Source: Sulfitobacter noctilucicola
GTDB taxonomy: Bacteria > Pseudomonadota > Alphaproteobacteria > Rhodobacterales > Rhodobacteraceae
DNA: 64,000 bases
Direction of reading: 5' to 3'
Assembly: GCF_000622385.1 (NCBI RefSeq)
Contig: NZ_JASD01000008.1
Location: 2,108,001-2,172,000, forward strand
Position numbers and translations under genes: made by a program. The notes below the pieces were generated by a model, which was not told the origin of the DNA, did no database searches, and was given only the letters and a program-made list of their open reading frames with translations. Positions 61,631-64,000 of this stretch are shown here, piece after piece (positions within the stretch are counted from its first letter, which is position 1; every line of letters begins with the position of its first letter).

Positions 61631-61936
61631 TTCGCGCACCTACATCCTTTGGGCTTTTGGTAATTTGAATGGTTTCAGTGGTTTACGCTGAAATTAAGGC
61701 TGATCCTGCCCAACTTTCAGATTGCCCGTTTTTATGCTATGATAGTGTAAAGCTATAACGGACAAACGGTCGACATGAACGATAACGATTACAACACTAC
61801 TTTGATCGACTGACCTAACCCATCTGATATGACGCACCCAAACGCGGGCCATCCGGCCATCGTTTGCTTGCGTTTTTCTGTTGTCTGCTACAGCGCCACG
61901 TTTTCCGCGGGTACCCCGCACCATAGGAGCCACTAC
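61631..61936 (+). other. fdxA-carD intergenic region
   Basis: 306 bases without a convincing gene. A 12-codon frame (61775-61813, MNDNDYNTTLID) is the only small ORF on this strand and lacks a ribosome binding site. The AT-rich stretch 61720-61770 is the likely carD promoter. No hairpin terminator for fdxA is clear. Confidence 0.4.
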
Positions 61937-62449
61937 ATGTCTAAATCTAAAAAGCTTGATTTCCGCCCCAGCGAATTCGTCGTCTATCCGGCCCACGGTG
62001 TTGGCCAGATCGTCTCGGTCGAAGAGCAAGAAGTCGCGGGCATCACGCTTGAGCTGTTTGTGATCGCGTTCGAAAAAGACAAGATGACGCTGCGGGTGCC
62101 GACACATAAGGCCACGGAAATCGGGATGCGCGCACTTAGCAGCCCTGATGTAATTGCCCATGCCATGAAGACCCTCAAGGGCAAGGCCAAGGTCAAGCGG
62201 GCGATGTGGTCCCGTCGTGCGCAAGAGTATGAGCAAAAGATCAACTCGGGCGACCTGATTGCGATTGCCGAAGTTGTCCGTGACCTGCACCGCACAGACG
62301 ATCAGCGCGAGCAGAGCTATTCCGAACGTCAGTTGTACGAAGCGGCGCTTGAGCGTTTGACGCGCGAAGTCGCGGCTGTCGCCGGTGGCGACGAAGCTGG
62401 TGCCGCAAAGCAGATCGGTGATGTGCTCGAAAGCCGTATCGCCGCGTAA
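61937..62449 (+). CDS. carD: CarD-family transcriptional regulator
   Basis: A 170-residue CarD/CdnL: RNA polymerase-binding Tudor-like domain (FVVYPAHGVGQIVSVE at the start) and a helical C-domain. It stabilises open complexes, for example at rRNA promoters. ATG at 61937 with GGAG upstream; the frame back to 61829 is not family-like. Confidence 0.9.
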   Translation: MSKSKKLDFRPSEFVVYPAHGVGQIVSVEEQEVAGITLELFVIAFEKDKMTLRVPTHKATEIGMRALSSPDVIAHAMKTLKGKAKVKRAMWSRRAQEYEQKINSGDLIAIAEVVRDLHRTDDQREQSYSERQLYEAALERLTREVAAVAGGDEAGAAKQIGDVLESRIAA

Positions 62450-62508
62450 GCTGCACAACTGACCAATACATATTCAGCGCTGTCCCCACCGCAGGGGGCG
62501 GCGCTTTT

Positions 62509-63294
62509 CTATATGGAGGCGCTAAGGCAAGCCAGCAGCAATGCGGTTTCAAGCATTTGTTGGGTTGCTCCCAGAACATCCCCGGTCTGACCTCCGATCT
62601 TTGCCTTTGCGATCCGTCCCACGATGAACGTGACGATAAGGCTGAGGGCCAAGAGACCTGTCAGAGGGGCAGGTGTTATCAGTAGCGCCACAGTGCCGAT
62701 AGCCAATGCGGTCAACGTAGCACCTATTGGTGGACGACCTGTGCGGCCCGACAACCCAGACGCACGCGCGACCGGCAAGGCGTACATCACCCAAACCATC
62801 CCAGCGCGTGACACGATGGCGGCTCCTATCAGGGCGTAGGGCCATGAAGGCGATAGCATAAGTGTGGCCAGAGCGGCCCATCTCAGCCCCAGTGAAACAA
62901 TGAGCGCAATAACACCATATGTTCCGATCTGGCTGTCTTTCATGATTTCCAGCCGCCGCTCGCGCGTCCAGCCACCCCAGAAACCGTCTGCGCAATCAGC
63001 AAGACCATCTTCGTGCAGCGCACCTGTGCTCAGTATTCCACCCAAGAAGCCGATAAACGCGGCTGCTGATGGCGGAAGACCTAAAGCAAGGGCCAGATAT
63101 CCCGCGATGATAATAACGCCCGCCACTGCCACGCCGGTCAACGGATAGGCCCAAGCGGCATGTGCTGCTGGCCGGGGGTCTTGTGCGTCAAAGGCGGGGT
63201 AGGGCAACGGCAGGCGGGTCAACAACCCGAATGCAGTCCAGATATCACGCAACTCGGGGCGAAAGGCACGAGGGGGCATGTCGTTTCCAGTCAT
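62509..63294 (-). CDS. cobS: Adenosylcobinamide-GDP ribazoletransferase
   Basis: A 261-residue membrane enzyme of cobalamin synthesis with GALHEDGLADCADGFWGG and 5 or more helices. Joins cobinamide-GDP to alpha-ribazole. Start chosen at the ATG 63294. Divergent from cobT, its partner in the same pathway. Confidence 0.9.
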   Translation of the reverse strand: MTGNDMPPRAFRPELRDIWTAFGLLTRLPLPYPAFDAQDPRPAAHAAWAYPLTGVAVAGVIIIAGYLALALGLPPSAAAFIGFLGGILSTGALHEDGLADCADGFWGGWTRERRLEIMKDSQIGTYGVIALIVSLGLRWAALATLMLSPSWPYALIGAAIVSRAGMVWVMYALPVARASGLSGRTGRPPIGATLTALAIGTVALLITPAPLTGLLALSLIVTFIVGRIAKAKIGGQTGDVLGATQQMLETALLLACLSASI

Positions 63295-63369
63295 TATTGT
63301 GCCTTTCGGCCCCTTCCTGTCAGGTGACGCTGTGGGTAGACAGAGGTCACACACTATTCAAGCGCGAGC

Positions 63370-64000
63370 ATGCCAATGACCGATTATTTTGCAACCCTGT
63401 CCGAGTTTCGCGCACTGCTCAAGGCGCAGCCAGATCCTGATCCGCAAGCGCTTGCGGCGGCGGCGGATCACAACATGCAACTGACCAAACCCCCCGCCGC
63501 ATTGGGGCAGCTTGAAGATCTCGCTCTGTGGTACCGCAGTTGGCGTGCAGGGCCGCTGACCGCTATTGCCGCCCCACAGGTGATAGTCTTTGCCGGGAAC
63601 CACGGTGTCGCCGCGCGAGGGGTTTCGGCCTTTCCGGCGGAAGTGACTGCGCAGATGGTGATGAACTTCGAACATGGCGGTGCCGCGATCAATCAGATCG
63701 CAGGCAGTGTCGGCGCGATGCTGGACGTGGTGTCGATTGACCTTGACCGGCCTACCGATGATTTCACCCAAGGTCCTGCGATGTCAGAGGCCGACTTTTT
63801 GACGGCGCTCAAGCAGGGCTGGGACGCAGTCAACCCAAGCGCGGACCTGCTGGTGGTCGGCGAAATGGGGATTGCAAATACGACCGCTGCCGCCGCGCTC
63901 GCTTGCGCGATGTTAGGCGGCGAAGCGGCCGATTGGACCGGTCGCGGCACAGGTGTGGATGATGCGGGACTAACCCTTAAGACCAAAGTGGTGGCCGAAG
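63370..64000 (+). CDS. cobT: Nicotinate-nucleotide-dimethylbenzimidazole phosphoribosyltransferase, 5' part
   Basis: 210 codons, cut by the window end. It has VIVFAGNHGVAARGVSAFP, QMVMNFEHGGAAINQ and LLVVGEMGIANTTAAAALA as in CobT, which makes alpha-ribazole phosphate. Start ATG 63370 or 63376. The catalytic Glu lies beyond the window. Confidence 0.92.
   Translation, partial: MPMTDYFATLSEFRALLKAQPDPDPQALAAAADHNMQLTKPPAALGQLEDLALWYRSWRAGPLTAIAAPQVIVFAGNHGVAARGVSAFPAEVTAQMVMNFEHGGAAINQIAGSVGAMLDVVSIDLDRPTDDFTQGPAMSEADFLTALKQGWDAVNPSADLLVVGEMGIANTTAAAALACAMLGGEAADWTGRGTGVDDAGLTLKTKVVAE

Noticed and set aside
61775..61813. 12-codon leader peptide before carD
   Set aside because: No ribosome binding site, no run of a regulatory amino acid, and no following attenuator.
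63295..63369. Cobalamin riboswitch between cobS and cobT
   Set aside because: The gap is only 75 bases and lacks a B12-box-like sequence.
1..64000. Prophage, insertion sequence, integron, CRISPR or toxin-antitoxin loci
   Set aside because: No transposase, integrase, phage structural gene, direct-repeat array or paired toxin-antitoxin frames are seen.

Overview
The window is an ordinary, densely packed chromosomal segment of an alphaproteobacterium. Gene content and order point to the Rhodobacteraceae, most likely the marine Roseobacter group; the genus is inference. Signs are the dnaG-rpoD pair, a type I RpoH, permuted housekeeping blocks (helicase-S4-fdxA-carD; nrdR-ribD; ribE-ribH-nusB), a carnitine dehydrogenase fused to a thioesterase, heterotetrameric sarcosine oxidase, TadE/TadG-like genes, and a tRNA-His without a G at position -1. 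No prophage, insertion sequence, integron or CRISPR array is visible.

Layout. 1-3.7 kb: serine hydrolase, MFS transporter, Tas-like aldo/keto reductase. 3.9-7.6 kb: a tightly overlapping carnitine-degradation operon (BKACE cleavage enzyme, lipocalin-like lipoprotein, carnitine dehydrogenase/thioesterase fusion, SDR) with a convergent HTH regulator. 8.5-11.7 kb: desaturase, DMT transporter, Nudix hydrolase, DUF983 protein. 11.8-14.4 kb: a secreted five-EF-hand protein followed by an ECF sigma factor and two small membrane-associated partners. 14.5-17.0 kb: three Tad-type surface proteins. 17.4-25.9 kb: glutamate-family dehydrogenase, Ada, a PEP-mutase-like enzyme and soxBDAG. 25.9-33.9 kb: small metabolic enzymes, then dnaG and rpoD. 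33.9-36.3 kb: SDR, nrdR, ribD. 36.4-41.0 kb: capsule genes kpsS, wza/kpsD-like and kpsC. 41.1-43.3 kb: ribE, an unknown gene, ribH, nusB. 43.4-46.6 kb: an sspA-like membrane gene convergent with a 6S RNA gene, a coiled-coil membrane protein/ClpP-like pair, and mmcB. 46.6-50.5 kb: small genes, tRNA-His, an RluA-family synthase, rpoH, a DksA-type protein. 50.5-57.9 kb: a secreted DUF1906-like protein, PepF, ligase plus ligase-associated exonuclease, hydrolase, SCP2 and TPR proteins. 58.0-64.0 kb: SUV3-like helicase, S4 protein, FdxA, CarD, and divergent cobS/cobT (cobT cut by the window end).

Working together. Carnitine is oxidised and cleaved to acetoacetate and betainyl-CoA, which is hydrolysed to glycine betaine; betaine demethylation leads to sarcosine, which soxBDAG oxidises to glycine, so the two catabolic loci may be successive stages of one quaternary-amine pathway (inference). 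Four global transcription regulators lie in this window: RpoD, RpoH, 6S RNA and CarD, with an ECF sigma factor in addition.

The strongest non-coding signals are a perfect alphaproteobacterial LexA box inside a predicted leaderless mmcB promoter, a 6S RNA with a closing terminal stem, and a sigma-32-type promoter in front of rpoH. I did not find a clearly unprecedented system. The best candidates for undescribed biology are the coiled-coil/ClpP-like pair, the EF-hand/ECF sigma block, and the unknown gene sitting between ribE and ribH where ribB is usually found.
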